A stretch of 64,000 bases of DNA from Lachnospiraceae bacterium (lineage in GTDB: Bacteria > Bacillota > Clostridia > Lachnospirales > Lachnospiraceae), in assembly GCA_910574715.1 (NCBI GenBank), contig CAJTCH010000006.1, positions 1-64,000 of the forward strand, read 5' to 3'. The notes beneath the pieces are model-generated. The model was not told where the DNA came from. It searched no databases and was given only the letters and a program-made list of their open reading frames with translations. A program made the translations under genes and the position numbers. How positions within the stretch are numbered: the first letter of the stretch is position 1; each line of letters opens with the position of its first letter. Below are positions 25,714 to 33,044 of the stretch, one piece after another.

Positions 25714-26388
25714 TTATTTCTCAATCTCTCTTGTATTATAAAGCTCCTGCATCTCCGTGATCGGCTTCTGCATGATCTGCTCAATCAGCTCGTCATACTC
25801 TCCTTTGTTCACTTCATCTACACGGTTTGCAAGATGCTCTGTTTCAGGCGCAATGTATTTTCCTGTAAGTCTTCTTGCCAGAACACCTACGTGCGGATGG
25901 GAGATTCCCGCCGGACATCTTACGGTACAGCATCCGCATCCGATACAGTCGAAGGATTCTTCCGCACATTTCTCAAATTCCCCGCGCTGTGCATATGCGA
26001 TATACTGCATAACATTTAGATCCTGTGTACATGCCTTCGTACAGGCGTTGCATCCGATACAGCTGTAGATCTCCGGGTAGAGTTCCATCATGATCTGCTG
26101 GGTCGGCTTGATATCCTCGATCTCATAGGTCCTCTTATCTGTCGGGAAGAACGGGATGCTTGCCACATACATGCCCTCTTCTACCTGAGTCTGGCAGGCA
26201 AGGCAGGTCTTTAATTCATTTTTCCCTTTGATACGGTATACGGTCGCACAGGCTCCGCAGAAACCATGACGGCAGCCGCACCCTCTTTTCCATGTATAAC
26301 CGGCGTATTCCATGGCGGTCATGATCGTAAGATCTGCCGGAACACTGTAACGCTTACCGCTAAAATATACATTTACCATATTTTCCAT
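25714..26388 (-). CDS. Fumarate-reductase-type iron-sulfur subunit (FrdB/TfrB N-terminal type)
   Basis: The 224-residue protein, from ATG 26388, has a plant-ferredoxin-type [2Fe-2S] domain (C37, C39, C44, C47, C62 and C65) and a two-cluster ferredoxin domain: CIGCNACTKAC at 110-120 and CIGCGCCTVRC at 148-158, both followed by helical segments. This is the FrdB/SdhB layout, but the last motif is CxxCxCC-like and looks suited to a [4Fe-4S] rather than [3Fe-4S] cluster, as needed without a quinone site. It lacks the C-terminal CCG domain of methanogen TfrB; a free HdrB lies in the same operon. It would wire the Hdr complex to the flavoprotein. Confidence 0.8.
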   Translation of the reverse strand: MENMVNVYFSGKRYSVPADLTIMTAMEYAGYTWKRGCGCRHGFCGACATVYRIKGKNELKTCLACQTQVEEGMYVASIPFFPTDKRTYEIEDIKPTQQIMMELYPEIYSCIGCNACTKACTQDLNVMQYIAYAQRGEFEKCAEESFDCIGCGCCTVRCPAGISHPHVGVLARRLTGKYIAPETEHLANRVDEVNKGEYDELIEQIMQKPITEMQELYNTREIEK

Positions 26389-26432
26389 GTTATTCGTATC
26401 CTTTCTTATATTTATTCGCAATTGGACGTTTC

Positions 26433-26517
26433 GCCATGCTAAGCTCAAAACCGCTGCTTCGCAGCTTCTCCGCAACATTTCTGTTGCTGCGTTTTTCGCT
26501 TCATGGCTGAACTGGCG
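26433..26517 (-). ncRNA. Structured intercistronic RNA element (multi-branched)
   Basis: In the 133-base gap between the FlxA-like and FrdB-like genes, an outer stem (GCCATG with CATGGC, extended by AAGCGAAAAACGC with GCGGTTTTGAGCTT) encloses two perfect hairpins: GCAACAGAAATGTTGC and GCTGCGAAGCAGC. The whole is a three-way-junction-like fold of 85 nt. All other gaps in the upstream half of the operon are tiny or overlaps, so this is a special point. It could stabilise or process the mRNA, set the ratio of Frd to Hdr, or be a dispersed repeat. It has no T-run and is not a normal terminator. Confidence 0.55.
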
Positions 26518-26521
26518 GGCC

Positions 26522-27376
26522 TTAGTATTCATTCGGAAGCTCGTCGATCTCGTCGTACCGGAATACCGGGCCGTCCTTGCACACATACTTGGAACCGATA
26601 TTGCAGCGTCCGCATTTGCCTACGCCGCACTTCATCCGAAGCTCCAGCGTCGTGTACACCTGCTCTGTGGTGAACCCAAGCTCCTTAAGGCCTGCAAGCA
26701 CGAACTTGATCATGATCGGAGGCCCGCATACCAGAGCCGTCCTGTCCGTGTCGAATCCAAGCTCTTTCACATAGTTCGGAACGAATCCCACATGACCGTC
26801 CCAATTGTCCTGCTCTCTGTCGATGGTCAGGTAGACGTTCACGCCCTCTGCCTTCATCCATACCTCCTGGATCTCCTTTAACTGAACCAGGTCCTCCGCG
26901 GAACGGGAGCCGTAGACAATATCCACCGTCCCGTAATTCTCACGGTTGTCAAGCACATAATTGATGACAGAACGAAGAGGCGCAAGGCCGATACCGCCTG
27001 CGATGAACAGAAGGTTCTTACCCTTAAGCTCTGTCTCTACCGGAAATGAATTGCCGTATGGTCCCCGGACCGTGATCTCATCGCCCACCTCCAGGCTGTG
27101 AAGATAGTCCGTCAAGATACCGCACTGCTTGATGCTGAACTCCTGATATTCCTTATTAGTCGGCGAAGAAGTAATGGAAAACATACCTTCGCTGATCCCA
27201 GGCGCACAGACCATAGCGCACTGTCCCGGCATATGCTCAAAAAGCTTGCCTCCCTCGGGCGCATTTACCCGGAAGGTCTTCACATCCGGCGTCTCCTGAC
27301 GGATATCCGTGATCACGCCGACCTGGGGGATCAGAGTATCTAATGTATAATTCTTATGACATGTACATTCTCCCAT
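26522..27376 (-). CDS. flxA: FlxA-like NADH-binding FAD/[2Fe-2S] oxidoreductase
   Basis: The 284-residue protein belongs to the ferredoxin-NADP reductase superfamily branch of dihydroorotate dehydrogenase electron-transfer subunits. It has an FAD-binding barrel (FSITSSPT near residue 68), a nicotinamide-binding domain (FIAGGIGLAPLRSVI near 125-140, VYGSRSAEDL, LVCGPPIMI) and a C-terminal [2Fe-2S] loop with four cysteines (MKCGVGKCGRCNIGSKYVC). In the FlxABCD-HdrABC complexes of sulfate reducers the matching subunit takes electrons from NADH. Its start overlaps the FlxB stop by one base. It is the only nicotinamide entry point in the cluster besides malate dehydrogenase. Confidence 0.8.
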   Translation of the reverse strand: MGECTCHKNYTLDTLIPQVGVITDIRQETPDVKTFRVNAPEGGKLFEHMPGQCAMVCAPGISEGMFSITSSPTNKEYQEFSIKQCGILTDYLHSLEVGDEITVRGPYGNSFPVETELKGKNLLFIAGGIGLAPLRSVINYVLDNRENYGTVDIVYGSRSAEDLVQLKEIQEVWMKAEGVNVYLTIDREQDNWDGHVGFVPNYVKELGFDTDRTALVCGPPIMIKFVLAGLKELGFTTEQVYTTLELRMKCGVGKCGRCNIGSKYVCKDGPVFRYDEIDELPNEY

Positions 27377-28413
27377 TATTTTTCACCTCCCTGATTCTGA
27401 AATGCTTTCACAACCTTCACGATATTAAGCGCCTGCGGGCATTTCTCCACACAGCGTCCGCAGCCGACACAGGAGTACATCCCGTCGTTGTTCGCCGGAT
27501 AGTACACTAACTTGTGCATGAATCTCTGGCGGAATCTCTGCATCTGGCTGGTACGGTTGTTGCCGTGGGCCATCATCGTAAAGTCGGAATACATACAGGA
27601 ATCCCAGCATCTATAACGGGATACGCTGTTTCCTGCGGTGTAATCCTTGATATCATAACACTGGCAGGTCGGGCACACGAAGGTACATGTACCGCACGCC
27701 AGACATGGCTTGTATAATTCTTCCCAGACCGGAGAGTCAAACTTCTCAGACAGCGCGTCTCCGTTCCAGCCTTCTAAGGACAGGTTCATATACGGAAGCT
27801 TCTCCACGATCTTATGGATATTCTCTTTCTCTGCTTCTACGGCCGCCTCGCCCGCGCCGTCCTCTGTGAGCAGTTCCTTTACGCTTTCCGTGAGCGCTTC
27901 GCCTTTCTCGGTCAGCGCCTTCCAATATAATTCGTCTCCGACTGTCCAGACCGCCACATCCGAAGCCGGGTTGGCTGCGTCTACTCCGAATACCTTACAG
28001 AAGCAGGTCTCCTCCGGCTCATGGCAGGCCATAGCCACGACCGTCCCATGATCTCTTCTTGCCGCATAGAACGTATCGACCGGATCAGATAAGAATACCT
28101 TGTCTAATACCTCTAAGCCCTTCACGTCACAGGCTTTCATGCCGAATACGACGAAATCCTGCTCTTTTAAGCGCTCCGGCTCGACAGACATCTTCTTTCC
28201 CTCTTTTTTCACGGTATAGAGACCTTCGCTCTGCGGGAAGAATGCGTCCTTGGCTGATTTTACGGTCTTTAAGGTATCAAGATCTACCTCTGCGTCCTCG
28301 CTCCACGCCGCAAAATTCGTCTGTCCGGCCGTCTTCACCGGAAGATACAGCTCACGTGTTTCCGCGATCAACTGGAATAATGCGGAAAGATTCTCTTTGG
28401 CTATCTTATACAT
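27376..28413 (-). CDS. flxB: FlxB-like ferredoxin-type subunit (AsrA-related)
   Basis: The 345-residue protein resembles anaerobic sulfite reductase subunit A and FlxB. An N-terminal domain of about 230 residues (VVFGMKACDVKGLEVLDKVF, FYAARRDHGTVVAMACHEP) precedes a two-cluster ferredoxin domain with CLACGTCTFVCPTC near residue 240 and CVGCGRCVEKCPQ near residue 320. It should pass electrons between the NADH-oxidising FlxA and the rest of the complex. It starts 3 bases after flxC and ends overlapping flxA, which indicates equimolar synthesis. There is no sulfite reductase catalytic subunit (AsrC) in the cluster, so a sulfite reductase is unlikely. Confidence 0.75.
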   Translation of the reverse strand: MYKIAKENLSALFQLIAETRELYLPVKTAGQTNFAAWSEDAEVDLDTLKTVKSAKDAFFPQSEGLYTVKKEGKKMSVEPERLKEQDFVVFGMKACDVKGLEVLDKVFLSDPVDTFYAARRDHGTVVAMACHEPEETCFCKVFGVDAANPASDVAVWTVGDELYWKALTEKGEALTESVKELLTEDGAGEAAVEAEKENIHKIVEKLPYMNLSLEGWNGDALSEKFDSPVWEELYKPCLACGTCTFVCPTCQCYDIKDYTAGNSVSRYRCWDSCMYSDFTMMAHGNNRTSQMQRFRQRFMHKLVYYPANNDGMYSCVGCGRCVEKCPQALNIVKVVKAFQNQGGEK

Positions 28414-28416
28414 ACA

Positions 28417-29391
28417 TTATCCCCTCTTTCCTACTATACTTGGTTCCGCATCCTCAAACGTATAGTTTGTAAGCGGTGCTTTTGAATCGGTATCTGCTCC
28501 TGCCTGGTATTCCCCGTATAATTCATCAATATCCTTGATGAACTTGCGGTTGAACAGGTGAAGCGGGATCCCCTGCGGGCATACACGGCTGCACTCGCCG
28601 CAGTCCGTACATCTTCCGGCCACATGGAACGCGCGGATGATGTGGAACATCTTCTCCTCGAAGGAATCCACGTTCGCCTTCTGGGAGCTGTCGAACTTGT
28701 TGCTGTCGAATACGCATTTGCGGCAGCTGCAGGCAGGACATGCATTCCTGCAGGCATTGCAGCGGATACATTTACTCAGTTCACTTCTGAAGTACGCGAA
28801 CTTTTCTTCCGGGCTCATCGCCTCGATCTTCGCTACTTCGTCGAAACGCTCCGCATCCTTCGTCTCCTTGGACTCTCCGATCTGCTCGTCAAAGATCATG
28901 TGATCCTTGCCCTTGCAGACGTGGCATCTCTCCAGCATACCGTCTGCGTAAGAGATAGATTTCTCTCCGTAAATGGTCTGAATCTTCAAAGTATCCGCTT
29001 CATCCGTGATCTCAGCGCCTTCGATGCTCTCGATTCCTTTGATCCCTTGCTTCCTGATTCTTTCAATATCCAGTTTGCCCTTGCATCCTACGCCTACGAT
29101 ATAAGCCTTCTCCCGGTCTACCCGATGCTCCTTGATCAGTTGGTTAAAGCTGTATGTATCGCATGGTTTTAAGCAGACCATGGTCTTTCCTTCCAGCTTG
29201 GAAGCTTCGATCATGTATTTGCTTAAGTTGGCTCCGCAGAACCCGTTATATACAAAATCCTTCAAATCTTCTTCTGTCTCGAAGTAAGCCGGTTCCGGAT
29301 TGTAAGGCAAGTCTCCGGCCTTCCAGCCGAGAACCCGTGCCACAGTTCCGTCTGCCAGCAGTTCTTTTGCACGGTTAATTAACTCTTGCAT
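28417..29391 (-). CDS. flxC: FlxC-like iron-sulfur subunit
   Basis: The 324-residue protein has an N-terminal domain like the coenzyme F420 hydrogenase beta/FdhB type (MVCLKPCDTYSFNQLI, YIVGVGCKGKLD, CHVCKG) and two ferredoxin motifs, CIRCNACRNACPACSC near residue 210 and CTDCGECSRVCPQG near residue 265. This matches FlxC of Flx-Hdr clusters. Its start overlaps the end of the MvhD/FlxD gene by 13 bases. The protein ends with an acidic tail. Exact substrate is not readable; an electron-relay role is inferred from the cysteines and the neighbours. Confidence 0.75.
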   Translation of the reverse strand: MQELINRAKELLADGTVARVLGWKAGDLPYNPEPAYFETEEDLKDFVYNGFCGANLSKYMIEASKLEGKTMVCLKPCDTYSFNQLIKEHRVDREKAYIVGVGCKGKLDIERIRKQGIKGIESIEGAEITDEADTLKIQTIYGEKSISYADGMLERCHVCKGKDHMIFDEQIGESKETKDAERFDEVAKIEAMSPEEKFAYFRSELSKCIRCNACRNACPACSCRKCVFDSNKFDSSQKANVDSFEEKMFHIIRAFHVAGRCTDCGECSRVCPQGIPLHLFNRKFIKDIDELYGEYQAGADTDSKAPLTNYTFEDAEPSIVGKRG

Positions 29392-29819
29392 CTTAGATCC
29401 CCCAATCTTACATTTTCACCGAGAGAATAGATCTTCTCTACGAAACTGTTCATCGTCTCAGAGAACTTCACGCCCTCTGCTGCAGATACCCATTCTACAC
29501 GGGTACGTCCGTTTTCCACGCCGATGTAGTCAAGCATGGAGAATAACAGCGTCATACGCCTTCTCGCATAGTAGTTTCCAGTGCTGTAATGGCAGTCTCC
29601 CGGGTGGCATCCGCACATGATCACTCCGTCTGCCCCCTTCTCGAATGCTCTTAAGATGAACATGGGATTCACACGGCAGGAACATGGCACGCGGATGATC
29701 TTCACATCGGCAGGATAGGTAAGACGGCTGCTTCCTGCCAGGTCGGCTCCCGCGTAACTGCACCAGTTACAGCAGAATGCCACAATCTTCGGTTTGAATT
29801 CTTTATTTTCTAACGGCAT
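29379..29819 (-). CDS. flxD: FlxD/MvhD-type iron-sulfur subunit
   Basis: The 146-residue protein is the MvhD family: FCCNWCSYAGADLAG (residues 14-28) and MCGCHPGDCHYSTGNYYA near 74-90 supply the cysteines of its [2Fe-2S] cluster. In methanogens MvhD hands electrons from hydrogenase to HdrA; in FlxD the donor is the NADH module. Here it lies between hdrA (10-base overlap) and flxC (13-base overlap). It is the bridge that tells which partners exchange electrons, and supports a physical Flx-Hdr complex. No hydrogenase genes are present. Confidence 0.85.
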   Translation of the reverse strand: MPLENKEFKPKIVAFCCNWCSYAGADLAGSSRLTYPADVKIIRVPCSCRVNPMFILRAFEKGADGVIMCGCHPGDCHYSTGNYYARRRMTLLFSMLDYIGVENGRTRVEWVSAAEGVKFSETMNSFVEKIYSLGENVRLGDLRCKS

Positions 29820-31798
29820 ATTGCATCCACCTCCGCTAAGATCTGTCTATTGGAGAAGCCCTGCAGATCCATGGCTCCTGACGGACATGCAACGGTACAA
29901 GCGCCGCAGCCCTGGCAGAGTGCGTTATTTACCACTGCCACACGGCGTGTCTCGCGGATTCCATGGTCGTTGACCTCTTTGTCTTCATAAGTGATCGCAC
30001 CGTACGGACATACATTCTCACAGGTAGAACATCCGTTACACAGCAGGATGTCTGACTGTGCGGTACATGGGTTGGTCATCAGTTTATCCTTCGCAAGAAG
30101 CCCGATCGCTTTTACAGCGGCGGCTCCCGCCTGGGCAACCGTCTCCGGGATATCCTTTGGTCCCTGGCATACGCCGGATAAGAAGATACCGGCTGTCGGC
30201 GACTCTACCGGACGGAGCTTCGCATGAGCTTCTGTCAGGAAATTATTCGTGTCAATGCTTGCAGTCAGCATGGTCGCGATCTTACGCACGTCCGGATTCG
30301 GCTCGATCGCCGTGGCAAGGACTACCATATCCGCTTCTTTTAAGATCTGACGGTTATCAAGAAGGTCTGATCCCTGTACCAGAAGCTTTCCGTCCGGCTG
30401 CGGGATTACCTTTCCGACCTGTCCTTTGATGTAGTTCACTCCATACTGCTCTACCGCTCTTCTGTAGAACTCGTCGAAGTTCTTACCTGGCGTACGCACG
30501 TCGATATAGAATACGGTCACGTTCACATCCGGGTATTTGTCACGGATCAGCATGGCGTGCTTCGCCGTATACATACAACAGATCTTGGAACAGTACGGCT
30601 TGCCTCTGTCGTCGGAACAGCGGCTTCCCACACACTGGATAAATACGATCTCCTTCGGAGCCTTTCCGTCGGAGAGACGCTCCAAGTGTCCGTGAGTCGG
30701 TCCTGCGGCGTTCATTACACGTTCCAACTCTAAGGACGTGATGACATCCTTGCTCTGGCTGTATGCGTATTCGTCATATTTGTCCAGGTTGATGGTGTCA
30801 AACCCTGTCGCGACAACGATCGCACCGTACTTCTCTGAGATGATCTCATCCTTCTGCTCGTAGTCGACGGCGCCTGCCTGGCAGACCTTGGAACAGATTC
30901 CGCACTTCCCGGTCTTGAACTTGATACACGCCTCACGGTCGATCACCGGCACATTCGGGATCGCCTGTGCGAACGGGGTGTAGATGGCACTTCTGGTATT
31001 CAGGCCTCTGTTAAACTCGCTCGGAGCCTTCTTGGACGGACATTTCTCCTGGCAGACTCCGCAGCCGGTACACTTGTTCATATCCACGCTTCTTGCTTTC
31101 TTGCGGATATCCACGGTGAAGTCTCCTACGAACCCGCTTACCTTCTCTACTTCGCTGTATGTATAGATGGTGATCTTCTCATGGGCTGACGCTTCCACCA
31201 TCTTCGGCGTCAGGATACACGCGGAACAGTCAAGAGTCGGGAACGTCTTGTCAAGCTGCGACATCCTTCCTCCGATACTCGGCGTCTTCTCCACGATATC
31301 AACCTCATAGCCTGCGTCCGCAATATCAAGGGCTGTCTGGATACCTGCGATTCCGCCTCCGATCACCAGCGCCCTCTTGGTCACACGGCTCTCTCCCGCC
31401 TGAAGCGGAGCGTTTAAGTTCACCTTCGCAACCGCCGCCCTCATGAGGATCACTGCTTTCTTGGTCGCCTCTTCCATATCCTTATGGATCCAGGAACAAT
31501 GCTCGCGGATGTTGGCGATCTCTACCATGTACGGATTCAGTCCCGCACGCTCCGCCGCCTTTCTGAATGTAGCCTCATGCATACGCGGGGAACAGGAACA
31601 TACGACGATTCCTGTCAAATTCTTCTCCTTGATCGCTGCGGCGATCTTAGCCTGGCCTGCTTCGGAACACATATACTGGTAGTCTTCGGCATGGACAACG
31701 CCCGGCTCCATGAGAGACATCTCTGCTACTTTGCTTACGTCCACCGTAGCGGCAATATTACTTCCGCAATGGCAGACAAATACTCCTATCCTCTGCAC
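29810..31798 (-). CDS. hdrA: Heterodisulfide reductase subunit A-like flavoprotein (electron-bifurcating candidate)
   Basis: The 662-residue protein shows the full HdrA layout. The N-terminal domain has VCHCGSN and VCSCSPRMHEATFRKA. A thioredoxin-reductase-like fold binds FAD (VIGGGIAGIQTALDIADAG near residue 147). An inserted ferredoxin carries CTGCGVCQEKC and CGICSKVCQ (about 240-310). The second half has IQCVGSRCSDDRG and ICCMYTAKHAMLI. A C-terminal ferredoxin has CNGCSTCENVCP and CQGCGACTVACP (about 585-640). In known HdrABC enzymes this FAD splits an electron pair between ferredoxin and a high-potential acceptor. All clusters needed for both branches seem present. The gene is flanked 6 bases away by hdrC and overlaps flxD. 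Confidence 0.9.
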   Translation of the reverse strand: MQRIGVFVCHCGSNIAATVDVSKVAEMSLMEPGVVHAEDYQYMCSEAGQAKIAAAIKEKNLTGIVVCSCSPRMHEATFRKAAERAGLNPYMVEIANIREHCSWIHKDMEEATKKAVILMRAAVAKVNLNAPLQAGESRVTKRALVIGGGIAGIQTALDIADAGYEVDIVEKTPSIGGRMSQLDKTFPTLDCSACILTPKMVEASAHEKITIYTYSEVEKVSGFVGDFTVDIRKKARSVDMNKCTGCGVCQEKCPSKKAPSEFNRGLNTRSAIYTPFAQAIPNVPVIDREACIKFKTGKCGICSKVCQAGAVDYEQKDEIISEKYGAIVVATGFDTINLDKYDEYAYSQSKDVITSLELERVMNAAGPTHGHLERLSDGKAPKEIVFIQCVGSRCSDDRGKPYCSKICCMYTAKHAMLIRDKYPDVNVTVFYIDVRTPGKNFDEFYRRAVEQYGVNYIKGQVGKVIPQPDGKLLVQGSDLLDNRQILKEADMVVLATAIEPNPDVRKIATMLTASIDTNNFLTEAHAKLRPVESPTAGIFLSGVCQGPKDIPETVAQAGAAAVKAIGLLAKDKLMTNPCTAQSDILLCNGCSTCENVCPYGAITYEDKEVNDHGIRETRRVAVVNNALCQGCGACTVACPSGAMDLQGFSNRQILAEVDAICR

Positions 31799-31804
31799 TT
31801 AGAC

Positions 31805-32194
31805 TCACCTCCTATATCTTCTGAATGCACTGACTAATAACTGCTGCGGGAGCTCTGGATCCAAAAGCTCTGGGATCTCATCTGCCAACAGGTAATTCTG
31901 ATCCTTCTGGCGCACTACCACCTGTCTTGCAGCGTCGATAAGCTTGCCTGGTTTCACATCGCGCGGACATCTCTCCACACATGCAAAACAGGAGAGACAC
32001 TTCCATAATGACTTGGAATTCACCAGGCTCTCGATATCTTCATTGATCACATAGGATACAAACTGATGCGGTTTGATATCCATCTCGTTATAGGATGGGC
32101 AGGTTGCAGAACATTTGCCGCACTTCATGCATTTGAGCGGATTCACGCCGCTGATCTCCTTGATCAGCTCCGCCTGTTTCTTCTCGGAACTCAT
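31805..32194 (-). CDS. hdrC: Heterodisulfide reductase subunit C-like ferredoxin
   Basis: The 129-residue protein is a two-[4Fe-4S] ferredoxin of the HdrC type, with CMKCGKCSATCP near residues 19-30 and CLSCFACVERCP near 64-75, followed by a helical tail. It relays electrons from HdrA to HdrB. Its start overlaps the stop of hdrB (shared base 32194) and its stop is 6 bases from hdrA, so the three Hdr subunits are made together. Confidence 0.88.
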   Translation of the reverse strand: MSSEKKQAELIKEISGVNPLKCMKCGKCSATCPSYNEMDIKPHQFVSYVINEDIESLVNSKSLWKCLSCFACVERCPRDVKPGKLIDAARQVVVRQKDQNYLLADEIPELLDPELPQQLLVSAFRRYRR

Positions 32195-33000
32195 TACTTC
32201 TGCACCTCCTCTTTCACTTCTTCTTTTACGCCCAACGCTTCTGCCAGAAGCTCTGTAAAGTAGACGACCGGAAGTTTTGCTCCCGTACTCTTATTCAGAT
32301 TATACAGGCAGAGCGGGCATGCCGTCGTGAGCATCTCGGCTCCGAAGCCTTCGGCGCTTGCCATGATCTTCTCGCACATTCCCTTGGACAGATCCTTCTC
32401 CTTTAAGGAAATGTAGCCGCCGCAGCACTCGTTGCGGTATGGATATACTACCGGCTCCGCTCCGATGGCGCGTATGAAATCTTCAATGATCGCCGGATTC
32501 TCCGGATCGTCAAAGCTTAAGAGCTTGCTTGGGCGAAGGAGCAGGCAGCCGTAATATGCACCGATCTTCTTACCCGTCAGCGGATTCTTAACCTTCTTCT
32601 TCAATTCGTCAAATCCTACTCTGTCACGAAGGACTTCCAGGAAATGAAGAACCTCCGTCTCACCTGCGTAAGGCTCCTCAAGTTCCATGTAATTGTTCGC
32701 TCTGGTACGGATGTCCTCCACATTCTTCATATCATCATTGACACGTTTGATCACATGATGACATGCGGAACACATCGTTACGAGATCCTGTTCCTTCTCC
32801 TTCGCCGCATTCAGCGCACGAACGGAAGACAGCTTCGTCGCGATCTCGTCCGAACCAAGCGGATAGACCCCGCCGCAGCACTGCCAGTCTTCGATCTCTT
32901 CTAACTCGATTCCAAGCGCCGCTGCTGAAGCCCTCGCATAGACATCCAGATCCTTTGCCTTTGTTCTCAAAGTGCATCCCGGATAATAACTGTACTTCAT
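32194..33000 (-). CDS. hdrB: Heterodisulfide reductase subunit B-like CCG protein
   Basis: The 268-residue protein has two complete CCG domains. The first has C9 (YYPGC), C41-C42 (QCCGG), C77 and C80 (CSACHH), almost the same numbering as the non-cubane cluster ligands known in methanogen HdrB. The second has YYGCLLLRP, NECCGGYISL and ACPLCLYN. In methanogens these clusters cleave the CoM-CoB disulfide, which Firmicutes do not have. Here it probably passes electrons to the FrdB-like protein, taking the place of the CCG domain fused to methanogen TfrB. It starts 44 bases after malate dehydrogenase. Confidence 0.88.
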   Translation of the reverse strand: MKYSYYPGCTLRTKAKDLDVYARASAAALGIELEEIEDWQCCGGVYPLGSDEIATKLSSVRALNAAKEKEQDLVTMCSACHHVIKRVNDDMKNVEDIRTRANNYMELEEPYAGETEVLHFLEVLRDRVGFDELKKKVKNPLTGKKIGAYYGCLLLRPSKLLSFDDPENPAIIEDFIRAIGAEPVVYPYRNECCGGYISLKEKDLSKGMCEKIMASAEGFGAEMLTTACPLCLYNLNKSTGAKLPVVYFTELLAEALGVKEEVKEEVQK

Positions 33001-33044
33001 AGTTCTCGCTGTCCTTTCTATAAATAATAATTTAAATTATAAAC

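Noticed and set aside
24630-25760. 376-codon plus-strand frame opposite the flavoprotein gene
   Set aside because: It is the antisense shadow of a well-conserved gene with no ribosome site and no domain.
26389-26586. 66-codon N-terminal extension of the FrdB-like protein
   Set aside because: It would read through the branched RNA element and into flxA; the [2Fe-2S] domain starts at the inner ATG.
27376-29391. Anaerobic sulfite reductase operon (AsrAB similarity)
   Set aside because: AsrC-type sirohaem catalytic subunit is absent and the genes are embedded with flxD and hdrABC, so an Flx-type NADH module fits better.
29379-29819. Hydrogenase linkage because the protein is MvhD-like
   Set aside because: No hydrogenase large or small subunit genes occur in the window; FlxA gives an NADH entry instead.
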